Positions 1 through 8,269 are shown, counted from the first letter of the stretch. The stretch: 64,000 nucleotides of DNA from Tardiphaga robiniae (GCF_001618955.1 NZ_LVYV01000053.1:186001-250000); one strand, 5' to 3'. Notes: generated by a model not told the origin, from the sequence alone. Numbers and translations are program-made.

Positions 1-669
1 CGGATCCGGTTGGACCTGGAACTGCTTGACGAAGCCGCCTATGGCGTCCGCGCCGGCGACGCCCCGCACGCTCCTCATCTGCGGCCGGATGATCCAATCC
101 TGCACGGTGCGGAGGTAGACTGTCCGATTGAACTCGTCGGCCAGGCGCTCTCCCTCGGGTGTGAGATAGCTGCCGTCGCTCTGCCAACCCGGCTCGCCGT
201 CGCGGACCGGCGCGCCGGTCCCCGGTTTCTCGAACTCCACGGCCCACCAGTAGATCTCGCCGAGGCCGGTCGAGACTGGCCCGAGACGCACGTCCACGTT
301 GGGCGGCAGAAGCGACCTCGCGTCGTTGACGCGCTCGTTCACCATCTGCCGGGCGAAATAGATATTGGTGCGGTCCGCGAAGACCACGGTAATCTGCGCG
401 AAGCCGTTGCGCGAGAACGATCGCGTCGCTTCCATGCCGGGGATCCCGGCCAGCGCCGTCTCGAGCGCGACCGTGACCTGCTTTTCGATCTCGAGCGGCG
501 TCAGTGCGGGCGCCACCGCGTTCACCTGGACCTGGACGTTGGTGACGTCCGGCACGGCATCGATGGGCAGGCGGGTCAGGGACCAGATCCCCGACAGCGT
601 GGCTGCGAGCACCAGGAACAGGACCAGCCAACGGCGGCGGACCGAGAATTCGACGATGCGTTCGATCAT
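1..669 (-). CDS. CzcA/CusA-type heavy-metal RND efflux permease, N-terminal part only
   Basis: Inner-membrane proton-driven pump subunit of a tripartite heavy-metal efflux system. The reading frame opens with MIERIVEFSVRRRWLVLF, a first membrane helix, and runs open to the window edge, giving 223 codons of a protein that is normally about 1,030-1,080 residues. The periplasmic part has the family signature LPIDAVPDVTNVQVQV and later STGLGEIYWW, which is more CzcA-like than CusA-like. Its ATG overlaps the stop of the adaptor gene upstream (ATGA), so the two are probably translationally coupled. A DmeR-like sensor heads the operon, so nickel, cobalt or zinc is the likely substrate; this is inference. 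The central and C-terminal parts, and any outer-membrane partner, lie outside the window. Confidence 0.93.
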   Translation of the reverse strand, partial: MIERIVEFSVRRRWLVLFLVLAATLSGIWSLTRLPIDAVPDVTNVQVQVNAVAPALTPLEIEKQVTVALETALAGIPGMEATRSFSRNGFAQITVVFADRTNIYFARQMVNERVNDARSLLPPNVDVRLGPVSTGLGEIYWWAVEFEKPGTGAPVRDGEPGWQSDGSYLTPEGERLADEFNRTVYLRTVQDWIIRPQMRSVRGVAGADAIGGFVKQFQVQPDP

Positions 670-1874
670 CAATCCTCGTCCGTCGGCTTGGAGAGCTCCG
701 CCTTGAGTGAGAACGAGTTGGAAGTCGCGACCCGCTCGCCGGGCTTCAGGCCGGACGACACCTCGACCGACGCGCCGTCACGCTGGCCGAGCACGACGTC
801 CCGCTTCCGGAAGCCGTCCGCGGTCCTGACGAAGACGGCCTTTCGGCCCGCCACGCTCTGGACGGCCGTCATCGGCACGACCACCGGCACCGCACGCTCT
901 TCGACGGCGATCGCCGCGGTCACGAAAGCACCCGGCCGCCACATCCGCTCCGGGTTGTCGATTTCCGCCACGACCCGCGCGGACCGGGTTTCCTTGTCCA
1001 GCACCGGGTTCACGAACCTGACCTTCGCCGTCCCCACGACTGAACCGCCGGCGACGGAGATGCGAACGTTCTGGCCTTCATGGACGCTCGCGAGGTCGTT
1101 CGCTGCAACGCTCATCTCGATCCAGACCTTGCCCAGATCGACGAGGACGAACAGTTCGGGCGACTGGCTGTCCCGTCCGATGGCCGTGCCGATCTCGACC
1201 TTGCGCTCGACCACGCGTCCCGAGATCGGCGCACGCACGGCCTGAAGCCGCAACGTTCCCTCCGGCGCCGTCGGCGTGGCGGCGACCTCGGTGTCATCCA
1301 GACCGAGAGCGAGGAGTTTCTGACGGGCAATGTCGAAACGCATACGGCTCTGCGCGGCGGCGCTGCGCGACTTGATATACTGCTGCTCGGGAATGGCACG
1401 TCCCTCGGCTAGCCCTTTGTCGCGGCCCGTCAGTTCCTGCTGAAGATCGTCGGAGAGTTTCGAAGCGAGGTATTCGCTCCTCGCCTCGGCGACCTCCCTG
1501 CTTTCGATCATGCCGAGAACTTCGCCGCGCGCCACCTCGTCGCCGATGTTCTTGCGGAGCTCCGAGACCGTGCCGGCCAGCTTGACGGTCACCCGCGCGA
1601 CGCGATCGGTATCGGGAATGATCGCGCCCGGCACAACCAGCCTCTTCGCCACAGTGCCGGGGCCTGCATCGCCCAGCCCGATCTCCGCGGCCTGGATGCG
1701 TTCGTCGTCCATGGGAACGTCGCTTCGGTCCAGTGTCTTGGCTTCGCTCTTCGCGGCAACGGGAGCGTCGGTCTTTCCCGTGCTTACGGGCGCGCGCAGC
1801 ACCAGCATTGCGAATGCGATGCCTGCGGCGAACACGACGCCGGTGATGCCGAGTCTGTAGATGTTGCGCGCCAT
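669..1874 (-). CDS. RND efflux periplasmic adaptor (HlyD/CzcB family)
   Basis: Membrane-fusion subunit linking an RND pump to an outer-membrane channel. The 401 residues start with an N-terminal membrane anchor (about residues 8-28), followed by the lipoyl-like half (VTVKLAGTVSELRKNIGDEV), an alpha-hairpin rich in Arg/Glu/Gln (about 125-190), the second lipoyl half (APISGRVVERKVEIGTAI), a beta-barrel and a membrane-proximal domain ending LKPGERVATSNSF. It has no N-terminal metal-binding Cys or His domain, unlike the CusB-like adaptor at 12.8-14.2 kb. It starts 21 bases after the sensor gene and overlaps the pump gene by four bases, so the order is sensor, adaptor, pump. Metal specificity is not readable from the adaptor itself. 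Confidence 0.93.
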   Translation of the reverse strand: MARNIYRLGITGVVFAAGIAFAMLVLRAPVSTGKTDAPVAAKSEAKTLDRSDVPMDDERIQAAEIGLGDAGPGTVAKRLVVPGAIIPDTDRVARVTVKLAGTVSELRKNIGDEVARGEVLGMIESREVAEARSEYLASKLSDDLQQELTGRDKGLAEGRAIPEQQYIKSRSAAAQSRMRFDIARQKLLALGLDDTEVAATPTAPEGTLRLQAVRAPISGRVVERKVEIGTAIGRDSQSPELFVLVDLGKVWIEMSVAANDLASVHEGQNVRISVAGGSVVGTAKVRFVNPVLDKETRSARVVAEIDNPERMWRPGAFVTAAIAVEERAVPVVVPMTAVQSVAGRKAVFVRTADGFRKRDVVLGQRDGASVEVSSGLKPGERVATSNSFSLKAELSKPTDED

Positions 1875-1895
1875 CGGTGGTCCCTAGATCCGGCG

Positions 1896-2174
1896 TCAGA
1901 GGTATCGCGAGATCGACTTGAATTCGGCGAGCGACACATCCGTCGGCCGCCCCTTCCCGTTCGTCGCCGCGTCCAGGCAATGATCAATGTGATCGTGGAT
2001 AAGGGTCCGCTTGGCCTCCCCGACCGCCTTCTCGACGGCATGAAGCTGCTGCGCGAGATCGACGCAGGATCGCCCCTCATCGAACATCTCGATGACGCGC
2101 CGCAGATGCCCCTCGGCGCGCTTCAGCCGTTTGACGATGTCCGGATGGCTGTCGTGCAAATGCTCTTTGCCCAT
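1896..2174 (-). CDS. CsoR/RcnR-family metal-sensing repressor (DmeR/InrS-like)
   Basis: All-helical DNA-binding repressor of the CsoR/FrmR family, 92 residues from the ATG at 2174. The frame stays open further upstream, but that extension would run through the operator and is not protein-like. The start region MGKEHLHDSHPDIVKRL has several histidines before the first helix. Cys37, His62 and Cys66 have the spacing C-x24-H-x3-C. His near the N terminus plus C-H-C is the pattern of nickel/cobalt sensors such as InrS and DmeR, whereas copper CsoR lacks the N-terminal His. It leads the operon with the RND adaptor and pump and faces a His-tailed MFS exporter. The expected role is metal-relieved repression of both units; the nickel/cobalt assignment is inferred. 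Confidence 0.88.
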   Translation of the reverse strand: MGKEHLHDSHPDIVKRLKRAEGHLRRVIEMFDEGRSCVDLAQQLHAVEKAVGEAKRTLIHDHIDHCLDAATNGKGRPTDVSLAEFKSISRYL

Positions 2175-2240
2175 ACGACTCGACCTCCAGAAGGAGGCTC
2201 CTTTGCGCACGACGCCCGCCCAGTTCGCGGCGGTCGTCAA

Positions 2241-2270
2241 TTTGACCCCTATAGGGGGATACCCTATATT
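2241..2270. promoter_or_regulatory. candidate operator for the CsoR/RcnR-family repressor
   Basis: The divergent region between the repressor (start 2174, minus) and the MFS exporter (start 2374, plus) contains ACCCCTATAGGGGGATACCC followed by TATATT. This G/C-tract element flanked by A/T matches the kind of site bound by CsoR/RcnR-family tetramers. Similar elements lie at 6131-6158 and 25484-25500, each beside another gene of this repressor family. Binding is inferred. Confidence 0.6.
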
Positions 2271-2373
2271 AGGATCCTGTCGCATGTGCTGCCCGGCAAG
2301 TCAAAGCTGATGCGCACTTTTTCGCCCATCGCGACAACTCGACGCGGACCGCAGGAGCGCCTCGCCTGCGGAT

Positions 2374-3726
2374 ATGGACGCCACATCAGAATGGATGATG
2401 CCAATGCTGCGCGTGTTTGCGAACCGGACGTACCGTCATCTATTCGCCGCCCAGGTTGTCGCGCTCATCGGCACCGGGCTCGCCACGGTCGCACTCGGAT
2501 TGCTGGCGTACGATCTCGCCGGAGCCGAGGCCGGTGCCGTGCTCGGGACCGCGCTGGCCATCAAGATGGTGGCCTATGTCGGCGTGTCGCCGATCGCCGC
2601 CGCCTTCGCCGAACGCTTTCCCCGCCGCGGCATGCTGGTCGCACTCGACCTCGTCAGGGCCGTCGTGGCGCTCGCGCTGCCGTTCGTCGACCAGATCTGG
2701 CAGGTCTATGTTCTTATCTTCGTGCTGCAGTCCGCCTCGGCTTCCTTCACGCCCACGTTCCAGGCCACCATTCCGGACGTCCTTCCGGAAGAACGCGACT
2801 ACACGCGAGCGCTATCCCTCTCGCGCCTCGCTTACGACCTGGAAAGCGTCGTCAGCCCGATGCTCGCAGCGGCCCTGCTCACCGTCATCGGCTTCCATAC
2901 GCTGTTCGCGGGAACAGTCGTCGGCTTCCTCGCCTCCGCGGCCCTCGTCGTATCCGTCGTGCTGCCGAGTCCAAAGCCAACCGAGCGCCGCGGCATCTAC
3001 GACCGCACCACCCGCGGCATGCGCATCTACCTCGCCACGCCGCGTCTGCGCGGACTGCTGGCGCTCAACCTCGCCGCTGCCGCCGCAAGCGCGATAGTCA
3101 TTGTCAACACGGTCGTACTCGTTCAGGCCGGGTTCGGCCTCGCGCAGCGGGAGACGGCCTTCGCCCTCGCAGCCTTCGGAGCCGGGTCCATGGTCGCCGC
3201 GTTCCTTCTGCCCCGGCTGCTGGACAGCATCACCGATCGCCGGGCGATGGCGACCGGCGCAGTGACGCTCGTCCTTTGCCTGGCCGCCGGCAGCGTCCTT
3301 CCGAGCTACACGCTGCTGCTCCCCCTATGGTTCGTCCTGGGTCTTGGATATTCGCTCACCCAGACGCCGTCCGGACGCCTGCTGCGCCGATCGAGCCAGG
3401 CCGAGGACCGGCCGGCGCTGTTCGCCGCCCAGTTCGCCCTCTCCCACGCATGCTGGCTCGTCACCTATCCCGTTGCGGGATGGGTCGGCGCCAAGGCCGG
3501 CATGCCGATCGCCTTTCTGCTTCTTGCCACAATCGCCGCGGCTGCCGTCATCGTCGCCCTCGCTCTCTGGCCGGCCACCGATCCGGAGAAGCTCGAGCAC
3601 GTCCACGACCAGCTTCCACCCGACCATCCGCACGTCGCCGGCGCGGGACGCTCCGACACCGGCTACCGGCATGCGCATGCCTTCGTGATCGACAGCCATC
3701 ACCCCGAATGGCCCCGCCCGGCCTGA
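2374..3726 (+). CDS. MFS transporter with His-rich C-terminal tail, probable metal exporter
   Basis: Major facilitator protein of 450 residues with about twelve hydrophobic segments from residue 18 to 405. The cytoplasmic loop between helices 2 and 3 carries AERFPRRG, a variant of the MFS A-motif. The C-terminal tail (about 410-450) is rich in His (HVHDQLPPDHPHV, RHAHAF, DSHHPEWP), which suits binding of nickel, cobalt or zinc, as in NreB-type nickel exporters. The gene is divergent from the DmeR-like repressor and shares the 2241-2270 operator region, so metal-induced expression is likely. The N terminus is ambiguous, because in-frame ATGs follow at 2395, 2398 and 2404. The substrate is inferred. 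Confidence 0.85.
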   Translation: MDATSEWMMPMLRVFANRTYRHLFAAQVVALIGTGLATVALGLLAYDLAGAEAGAVLGTALAIKMVAYVGVSPIAAAFAERFPRRGMLVALDLVRAVVALALPFVDQIWQVYVLIFVLQSASASFTPTFQATIPDVLPEERDYTRALSLSRLAYDLESVVSPMLAAALLTVIGFHTLFAGTVVGFLASAALVVSVVLPSPKPTERRGIYDRTTRGMRIYLATPRLRGLLALNLAAAAASAIVIVNTVVLVQAGFGLAQRETAFALAAFGAGSMVAAFLLPRLLDSITDRRAMATGAVTLVLCLAAGSVLPSYTLLLPLWFVLGLGYSLTQTPSGRLLRRSSQAEDRPALFAAQFALSHACWLVTYPVAGWVGAKAGMPIAFLLLATIAAAAVIVALALWPATDPEKLEHVHDQLPPDHPHVAGAGRSDTGYRHAHAFVIDSHHPEWPRPA

Positions 3727-3871
3727 TCGGTCCTTGCGAAAATCGGCATCACCTCGATGGGAGTGGACATCGAATTCAGCGCGGGCGGAAGCGCGATCAA
3801 GCGGCGGCATTCGCTCCCGTGACGAACGGACCGTACGCGGGACCGATTTGGGAGGTATCCGACCGTACCCG

Positions 3872-4072
3872 TCATGACCGCTGCCCGCGCTTTGCGACGC
3901 GTTCCAGCAGCTTCGCCTCACGCCGGGGACGGTCTGACAGGATCTCACGTCGGCGATGATCGGTCATCTTCCGCCAAAGACGGATTTCGTCGGTGGTGCG
4001 GAAGCAGCCGGTGCACATGTCCCTCCTGCGGTCGAATTGGCAGACGTCGATACAGGGGGATGCGACGCTCAT
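3872..4072 (-). CDS. DUF1289 family protein
   Basis: A 66-residue protein with the complete DUF1289 signature: SPCIDVCQFDRRRDMCTGC followed by RTTDEIRLWRKM. The four cysteines look like a small metal or Fe-S binding knuckle. The family is common in proteobacteria and has no established function. The start overlaps the stop of the P-type ATPase gene by four bases (ATGA at 4069-4072), so it is the distal gene of that operon. Whether it helps metal export is unknown. Confidence 0.85.
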   Translation of the reverse strand: MSVASPCIDVCQFDRRRDMCTGCFRTTDEIRLWRKMTDHRRREILSDRPRREAKLLERVAKRGQRS

Positions 4073-6078
4073 GTGCCGGTCTTGCGCTGGGCGCCCCTGT
4101 CATCGGCCTTTTGAGGCGCCGGAAGCAGGCGCGCCGAATTCAGGATGAACGCCAGTTCCGAGACGACGTGAATTGCCGCCGCGAGCAACGGGTTCAGGAA
4201 TCCGAAGGCTGCCAGCACGATGCCAAGTGTGTCTACGCCGATGGTGCCGGCGAAATTTTGCCAGATGATGCCGCGTGTCCGACGCGCGACCGCGAGAGTT
4301 TCGACGAAACGAACGAGATCATTGCCCAGCAGCACGACGTCGGCGCTTTCCTGCGCCACGTCAGTCCCTGACCCCATGGCGACGCCAACGCTGGCCTCCG
4401 CGAGTGCCGGAGCGTCGTTGACTCCGTCACCTACCATGGCGACCGTCCGCTTCGACGAGACGAGATTCCGGACGAAGGCCAGCTTCTGCTCCGGAAGCAT
4501 CTCAGCCTCGATCTCGGTGATGCCAAGGGCCGCGCCGACGCCCTTGGCCACAGCCGCCGCGTCGCCCGATAGCAGGACCGTCCGGATACCCATCGCCCGC
4601 AGCGCGTCGATTGCACGCTTCGCCTCCGGACGCACGGTGTCGGCCACCTCGATCCGACCAAGGAAGCGGCCGTCATGCGACACGTAGATTTCGGACGATG
4701 TGCCATCACTTCCGGATGACGACGGCATGACGACGCCGTTTTCCTCCAGCCACAGACGGTTTCCGACGAGGGTGTGAAAGCCGTCGCTGCCGGTTCGAAT
4801 GCCACGTCCGGGGCTGTACGAGAACTCCTGCGGTTCGGCGACCGTCCGCCCTGCCTTCAGGGCGTAATCGACGATGGCCTTGCCCAGCGGATGCTCCGAG
4901 CGCGATTCGGCTGCGGCAGCCACGTCCAGCAACTCGCTTTCCGTGATGCCGCTTGCGGGAGCGAGGCGCTGCACCTCCGGACGCCCAAACGTCAGGGTCC
5001 CGGTTTTATCGAGAACGACGGTATCGACCTTGCCCAGCGTCTCCAGGTGGACACCGCCCTTCACGATGGCCCCCAGACGCGCGGACCGACCGATGCCGCC
5101 GAGGATCGCGAGCGGCGTGCCTGCGGCAATTCCACAGGCGCCAGCGACGATGATGACCGAGATCGTCGCATACATGTCTCGCGTCAACACGTAAGTTAGT
5201 ACGGCGGCGCCGAGCGCGAAATAAACGAGATAACCAGCCAGTCGGTCCGCAAGGCGCTGAACGGGGGCGCGGGACTTCTCGGCTCGCTCCACCGCTTCGA
5301 TGATCTTGCCGTAAGACGTGTCACGGCCAATCCGTTCTGCGGCGACTTCGAGAGCCCCCGACTGGTTGATCGTTCCAGCGAAGACCCTCGTCCCGGCGAC
5401 CTTCTCGACCGGCATGGATTCTCCGGTGATGGAAGATTCATTGACGAACGAATTTCCGGAAACGACCGTCCCATCGACCGGGATACGGCCTCCAGGAGCA
5501 ACCAGAATGGCGTCGCCGACCGCAAGGGTCTCGGATGCGACCGTCTGAATCGAGCCAGCGCGCCGCACGGACACGTCTCGCGGCAGAAATTCCAGCAAAT
5601 CTCGGATAGCCTTACGCCCGCGTCCTACGGTCAGCCCCTCCAGGACTTCAGCAACTAGCACGAAAAGGGTGATGACCAGCGCCGTAAAGAACTCGCCTAT
5701 CGCCGCCGCCGCGACGATCGCAATCGTCATCGACAATTCCATCGTCATGCGGCGTTGGAGGACGTTTTCTAAAGCTTCTTTCAAGATTGGCCAGCCTCCG
5801 ATCAGGAGGCCCAGAACGCCGATCACGCTGACGGCGGGGAACGGCTCCCAAGCTCGGAACCAAACTGCCGCCGATGCCACGGCAACGACGGCGATCCGGA
5901 CCATCTCGGTCCGCTCGAACGCATCATGGTGGTCATGGCCGTGATGATCGTGGTCGTCATGGTCATGATCATGGTGATCATGATGATGCAGACCGCTACC
6001 GGTCGCCGCACCGGGGGCGGTCGTGCGCGCGTCTGCGGCATCCGCCAAAGTAGACCGCGCCTGTCCGATGTTTGCCAT
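4069..6078 (-). CDS. P1B-type heavy-metal-translocating ATPase with atypical membrane motif
   Basis: ATP-driven inner-membrane metal exporter of 669 residues. A His/Asp-rich stretch (residues 31-52) replaces the usual N-terminal CxxC domain. Catalytic parts are intact: TGES (218-221) in the actuator domain, DKTGT with phosphorylated Asp357, SEHPLGKA (394-401) in the nucleotide-binding domain, and GDGVND (550-555). The metal-binding helix reads ACGIAAGTPLAI (Cys315) where copper and zinc pumps have CPC and cobalt pumps SPC, so both the proline and the second cysteine are missing. The divergent RcnR-type sensor and the His-rich head suggest nickel or cobalt; that is inference. The DUF1289 gene is co-transcribed downstream. 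Confidence 0.93.
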   Translation of the reverse strand: MANIGQARSTLADAADARTTAPGAATGSGLHHHDHHDHDHDDHDHHGHDHHDAFERTEMVRIAVVAVASAAVWFRAWEPFPAVSVIGVLGLLIGGWPILKEALENVLQRRMTMELSMTIAIVAAAAIGEFFTALVITLFVLVAEVLEGLTVGRGRKAIRDLLEFLPRDVSVRRAGSIQTVASETLAVGDAILVAPGGRIPVDGTVVSGNSFVNESSITGESMPVEKVAGTRVFAGTINQSGALEVAAERIGRDTSYGKIIEAVERAEKSRAPVQRLADRLAGYLVYFALGAAVLTYVLTRDMYATISVIIVAGACGIAAGTPLAILGGIGRSARLGAIVKGGVHLETLGKVDTVVLDKTGTLTFGRPEVQRLAPASGITESELLDVAAAAESRSEHPLGKAIVDYALKAGRTVAEPQEFSYSPGRGIRTGSDGFHTLVGNRLWLEENGVVMPSSSGSDGTSSEIYVSHDGRFLGRIEVADTVRPEAKRAIDALRAMGIRTVLLSGDAAAVAKGVGAALGITEIEAEMLPEQKLAFVRNLVSSKRTVAMVGDGVNDAPALAEASVGVAMGSGTDVAQESADVVLLGNDLVRFVETLAVARRTRGIIWQNFAGTIGVDTLGIVLAAFGFLNPLLAAAIHVVSELAFILNSARLLPAPQKADDRGAQRKTGT

Positions 6079-6130
6079 GTCCTCTTACTCTCCTGGTACC
6101 GAGATGCGCAAACGGCCTATCGATCTCTTG

Positions 6131-6158
6131 TAATATAACCCCCTACCCTATATAACTC
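6131..6158. promoter_or_regulatory. candidate operator in the ATPase/RcnR-like divergent region
   Basis: Between the ATPase (start 6078, minus) and the RcnR-like gene (start 6228, plus) lies TAATATAACCCCCTACCCTA followed by TATAACTC, a C-tract flanked by A/T. It resembles the element at 2241-2270, and the ACCCTATAT core is shared. It probably holds the promoters of both genes and the site of the repressor. Confidence 0.55.
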
Positions 6159-6227
6159 CAGACGACAAGTTCCGCGATTTCTATGTTATCGTCAGTTCAA
6201 GTACTGGAACCCACGGAGCGCGACCGC

Positions 6228-6500
6228 GTGCATACGATTAAGGACAAGAACAAGCTTCTGGCGCGCGTGCGTCGGATCAAAGGTCAGGCTGAGGCGCTGG
6301 AACGAGCGCTGGAAGCAGAGCTTGGCTGCGCCGACGTACTGATGCTGGTCTCGTCCATGCGTGGAGCAGTAAACGGTCTGACGGCGGAGGTCATGGAGGA
6401 CCATATCCGCAACCACATCGTCGATCCGGATAAGGAAAACACGAAGCGCGCCCAAGGCGCGGCGGAGCTCATCGAGGTTCTACGAACCTATCTCAAGTAA
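6228..6500 (+). CDS. RcnR-type nickel/cobalt-responsive repressor (CsoR/FrmR family)
   Basis: A 90-residue repressor read from GTG at 6228, preceded by GGAG at 6215-6218. An ATG at 6183 would add 15 residues but has no ribosome site and would displace the metal ligand from the N terminus. With the GTG start, His2, Cys34, His59 and His63 match the RcnR ligand set (His3, Cys35, His60, His64) with the same spacing. The body LLARVRRIKGQAEALERAL and the tail AAELIEVLRTYLK are typical of FrmR/RcnR proteins. It is divergent from the P1B ATPase, which it probably represses until nickel or cobalt binds. The ligand match is visible in the sequence; the metal is inferred from RcnR. Confidence 0.85.
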   Translation: MHTIKDKNKLLARVRRIKGQAEALERALEAELGCADVLMLVSSMRGAVNGLTAEVMEDHIRNHIVDPDKENTKRAQGAAELIEVLRTYLK

Positions 6501-7088
6501 CAGCGAGCACCCGATAGTCCAGGCATCATTTCGCGTGCGGTCCACCCGTGACTGTCGTCGTGACGACAGTCACCGTTAGGCGGGCAGAGAAAGATGGCGA
6601 CGCCTCAGATCCTGAACGGCGGGCTTTGTTGGTCGCGCGGCAGAACAGAGTGAGCGAGGGCTTCGCGCGACTGTCTCCGACGTAGAATAGACTCGTTTGT
6701 AAATCGTGTTCGAGAACGATTGCTTATCGCACAACATCACCAGCGAATTGTCGCATTCGAGTCCTTTTGATTTGTGAACCGTGCTGGGGCTTCGGGGAGC
6801 TGGTTGGGGGCGTGAACGAGCGATGGCGTGAACCTCTGCGCAAGTCCACGCGGCAACCGCCCTGTTAAATCTATCGTTCCACCGTCAAAGGATACGGCGA
6901 AATTCGTTCTCCGGCGCCGGATCAGCGCGGCCCTTTCTCCGCGTCGGACATCAACGGCCTTTTGGGCCGCCTGGCACTGGGATACTGGGGCCGTGGTCGT
7001 CTTTGGACAAAGCGCGCACAGAGGCGGAGCGTGACTACGAGGCGAAGAACGGCACCCCGTTTGATCCAAGTGAACCGGAAGAAGAAAA
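6501..7088. other. non-coding or decayed stretch
   Basis: About 590 bases without a credible intact gene. Apart from the palindrome at 6548-6573, the only recognisable item is on the minus strand at 6949-7027, where a short frame ends in GPSIPVPGGPKGR and a stop. That ending resembles the C terminus of the small exported protein at 7895-8161 (WRYQGGPKGR), and the matching DNA segments are 6949-6974 and 7893-7918. It may be a relic of a duplicated gene. The rest looks like decayed sequence leading into the MFS remnant. Confidence 0.4.
6548..6573. repeat. 12-bp perfect inverted repeat
   Basis: GTGACTGTCGTC and GACGACAGTCAC are separated by two bases, 48 bases downstream of the RcnR-like gene. 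No T-run follows on either side, so it is not a standard intrinsic terminator. It may stop or stabilise the transcript, or it may be a protein-binding palindrome. Confidence 0.6.
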
Positions 7089-7721
7089 CGTCGCCAGCGC
7101 AAGGTTCGCTCGCCCCTCAGCATCGCGGAACTCAGGCGGTTGGGGCCGACCTTCTGGTGGGTCACAGTCGTCGCCACGGTATTCACGCTTGCGCGATTCA
7201 GCGAGGCATTTCTGATCCTGAAGGCGCAAGCAGTCGGACTTCCGGTCTTTCTCATCCCCCTGGTGCTGGTGGTGATGAACATTGCCTATGCGGTCATCTC
7301 GTATCCGGTGGGAGCTCTTTCGGATCGCATGGAACGCACGACTTTGCTGATCATCGGCTTTGCGCTGCTGATCGCGGCGGACCATGTTCTCGGGTTTGCG
7401 ACCGGCCTGTTCGGCGTCGTGGTTGGCGTGATCCTGTGGGGCGCGCATATGGGATTTACGCAAGGATTACTCGCCGCCTTGATTGCCGACAGCGCGCCAG
7501 CCGAATTGCGTGGGACCGCGTAAGGCGTTTTCAACCTGTTTGGTGGCGTTGCCCTGCTCGCTGCGAGTGTGGTGGCCGGTGCACTTTGGGATGCCGTTGG
7601 CTCACGCGGCACTTTCCTTGTGGGTGCATCCATCACAGCGCTCGCACTCGCCGGGCTGGTCACGATCCGGCATCGCCTGCAGCCTCAAAGCGGGGCTACC
7701 GTCGTGTGCGCCGACCCCTGA
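7089..7721 (+). pseudogene. remnant of an MFS transporter, C-terminal half with an in-frame stop
   Basis: The frame reads RSPLSIAELRRLGPTFWWVT and continues through several membrane helices, typical of the second half of an MFS protein beginning at helix 7. At 7521-7523 a TAA interrupts the usual RGTAYGVFNL motif exactly where the Tyr codon should be (RGTA-stop-GVFNLFGG). The same frame then continues with plausible helices to a stop at 7719-7721. The N-terminal half is absent upstream. Both the truncation and the nonsense codon indicate a dead gene, probably a relic of an earlier transporter in this resistance region. Confidence 0.75.
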
Positions 7722-7796
7722 GATTTTCTCGAGACCAAAGGAGGCAAGGCGAGCGTCACAACCATCGCGAAGACGAGATACGACGACGGAAGGGAC

Positions 7797-7883
7797 ATGC
7801 CGATCATCGCGGCGGCGGCACCGGCGCTATCCTCCGTGACCCTGGTGAGCAAGGCTCTGAGGCTGCGGGCAGTCCGCCTGTAG
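7797..7883 (+). pseudogene. C-terminal remnant of a copper-type P1B ATPase
   Basis: The 28 codons MPIIAAAAPALSSVTLVSKA LRLRAVRL and a stop match the last residues of the intact copper ATPase at 25528-27990 ([28 protein letters not shown]). Nothing upstream resembles the rest of the ATPase. This is the tail of a deleted gene, and it marks a past rearrangement next to the MFS remnant. Confidence 0.7.
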
Positions 7884-7894
7884 CGGCGCCCCCA

Positions 7895-8161
7895 TCAACG
7901 GCCTTTCGGGCCGCCCTGATAGCGCCAGGATGATGGAACGCGGTCCGCGCTCGGCTCTTCCTGCGCACTGGACCGTGCGCCGCCATAGGCGAAAGCGGAA
8001 CTCAGATCAGGCTGCGTGGCGACGATACGGGATTGAGTGCTCCGCCGTGCTTCATTCGGCCAGTAGCTCTTGTCCGAGATCGTTGAGCCTGCGTGCGCTA
8101 CGGCGGATATCGCAGCGAGCGGCAGCAAGAGTGAAATCGTAAGGATGCTTTTCTTCAACAT
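7895..8161 (-). CDS. small exported protein of unknown function, probable ECF sigma target
   Basis: An 88-residue protein with a clear signal peptide: MLKKS, a hydrophobic stretch of about 15 residues, then AVAHAGS with likely cleavage after AHA. The mature part is about 64 residues, polar and without Cys (SYWPNEARRSTQSRIVATQP to WRYQGGPKGR). No family is recognised. A GTAACC-N16-CGAA promoter lies 54-79 bases upstream of its start and is the same as the one before the ECF sigma gene. It therefore probably belongs to that sigma factor's regulon. Confidence 0.7.
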   Translation of the reverse strand: MLKKSILTISLLLPLAAISAVAHAGSTISDKSYWPNEARRSTQSRIVATQPDLSSAFAYGGARSSAQEEPSADRVPSSWRYQGGPKGR

Positions 8162-8214
8162 TGTCGAACTCCATTATGTGATCAAAGCGCTTCGAATGCG
8201 CTTCTGATAATGAG

Positions 8215-8240
8215 TTCGGAGCTGATGCTCTGCCGGTTAC
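8215..8240 (-). promoter_or_regulatory. SigF-type ECF promoter upstream of the small exported protein
   Basis: Read on the minus strand, GTAACC (8240-8235) is followed after exactly 16 bases by CGAA (8218-8215). This is the consensus of the Caulobacter ECF factor SigF. The copy before the sigma gene has the same spacing, and both extend to CGAACTC. Confidence 0.75.
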
Positions 8241-8269
8241 AGGCTCACGGTGACGTGAAGAATGACGTA

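Noticed and set aside
1980-3959. 659-codon plus-strand frame overlapping the repressor and MFS genes
   Set aside because: It runs through an intergenic operator and out of frame through the MFS gene; composition is Arg-rich and unlike a protein.
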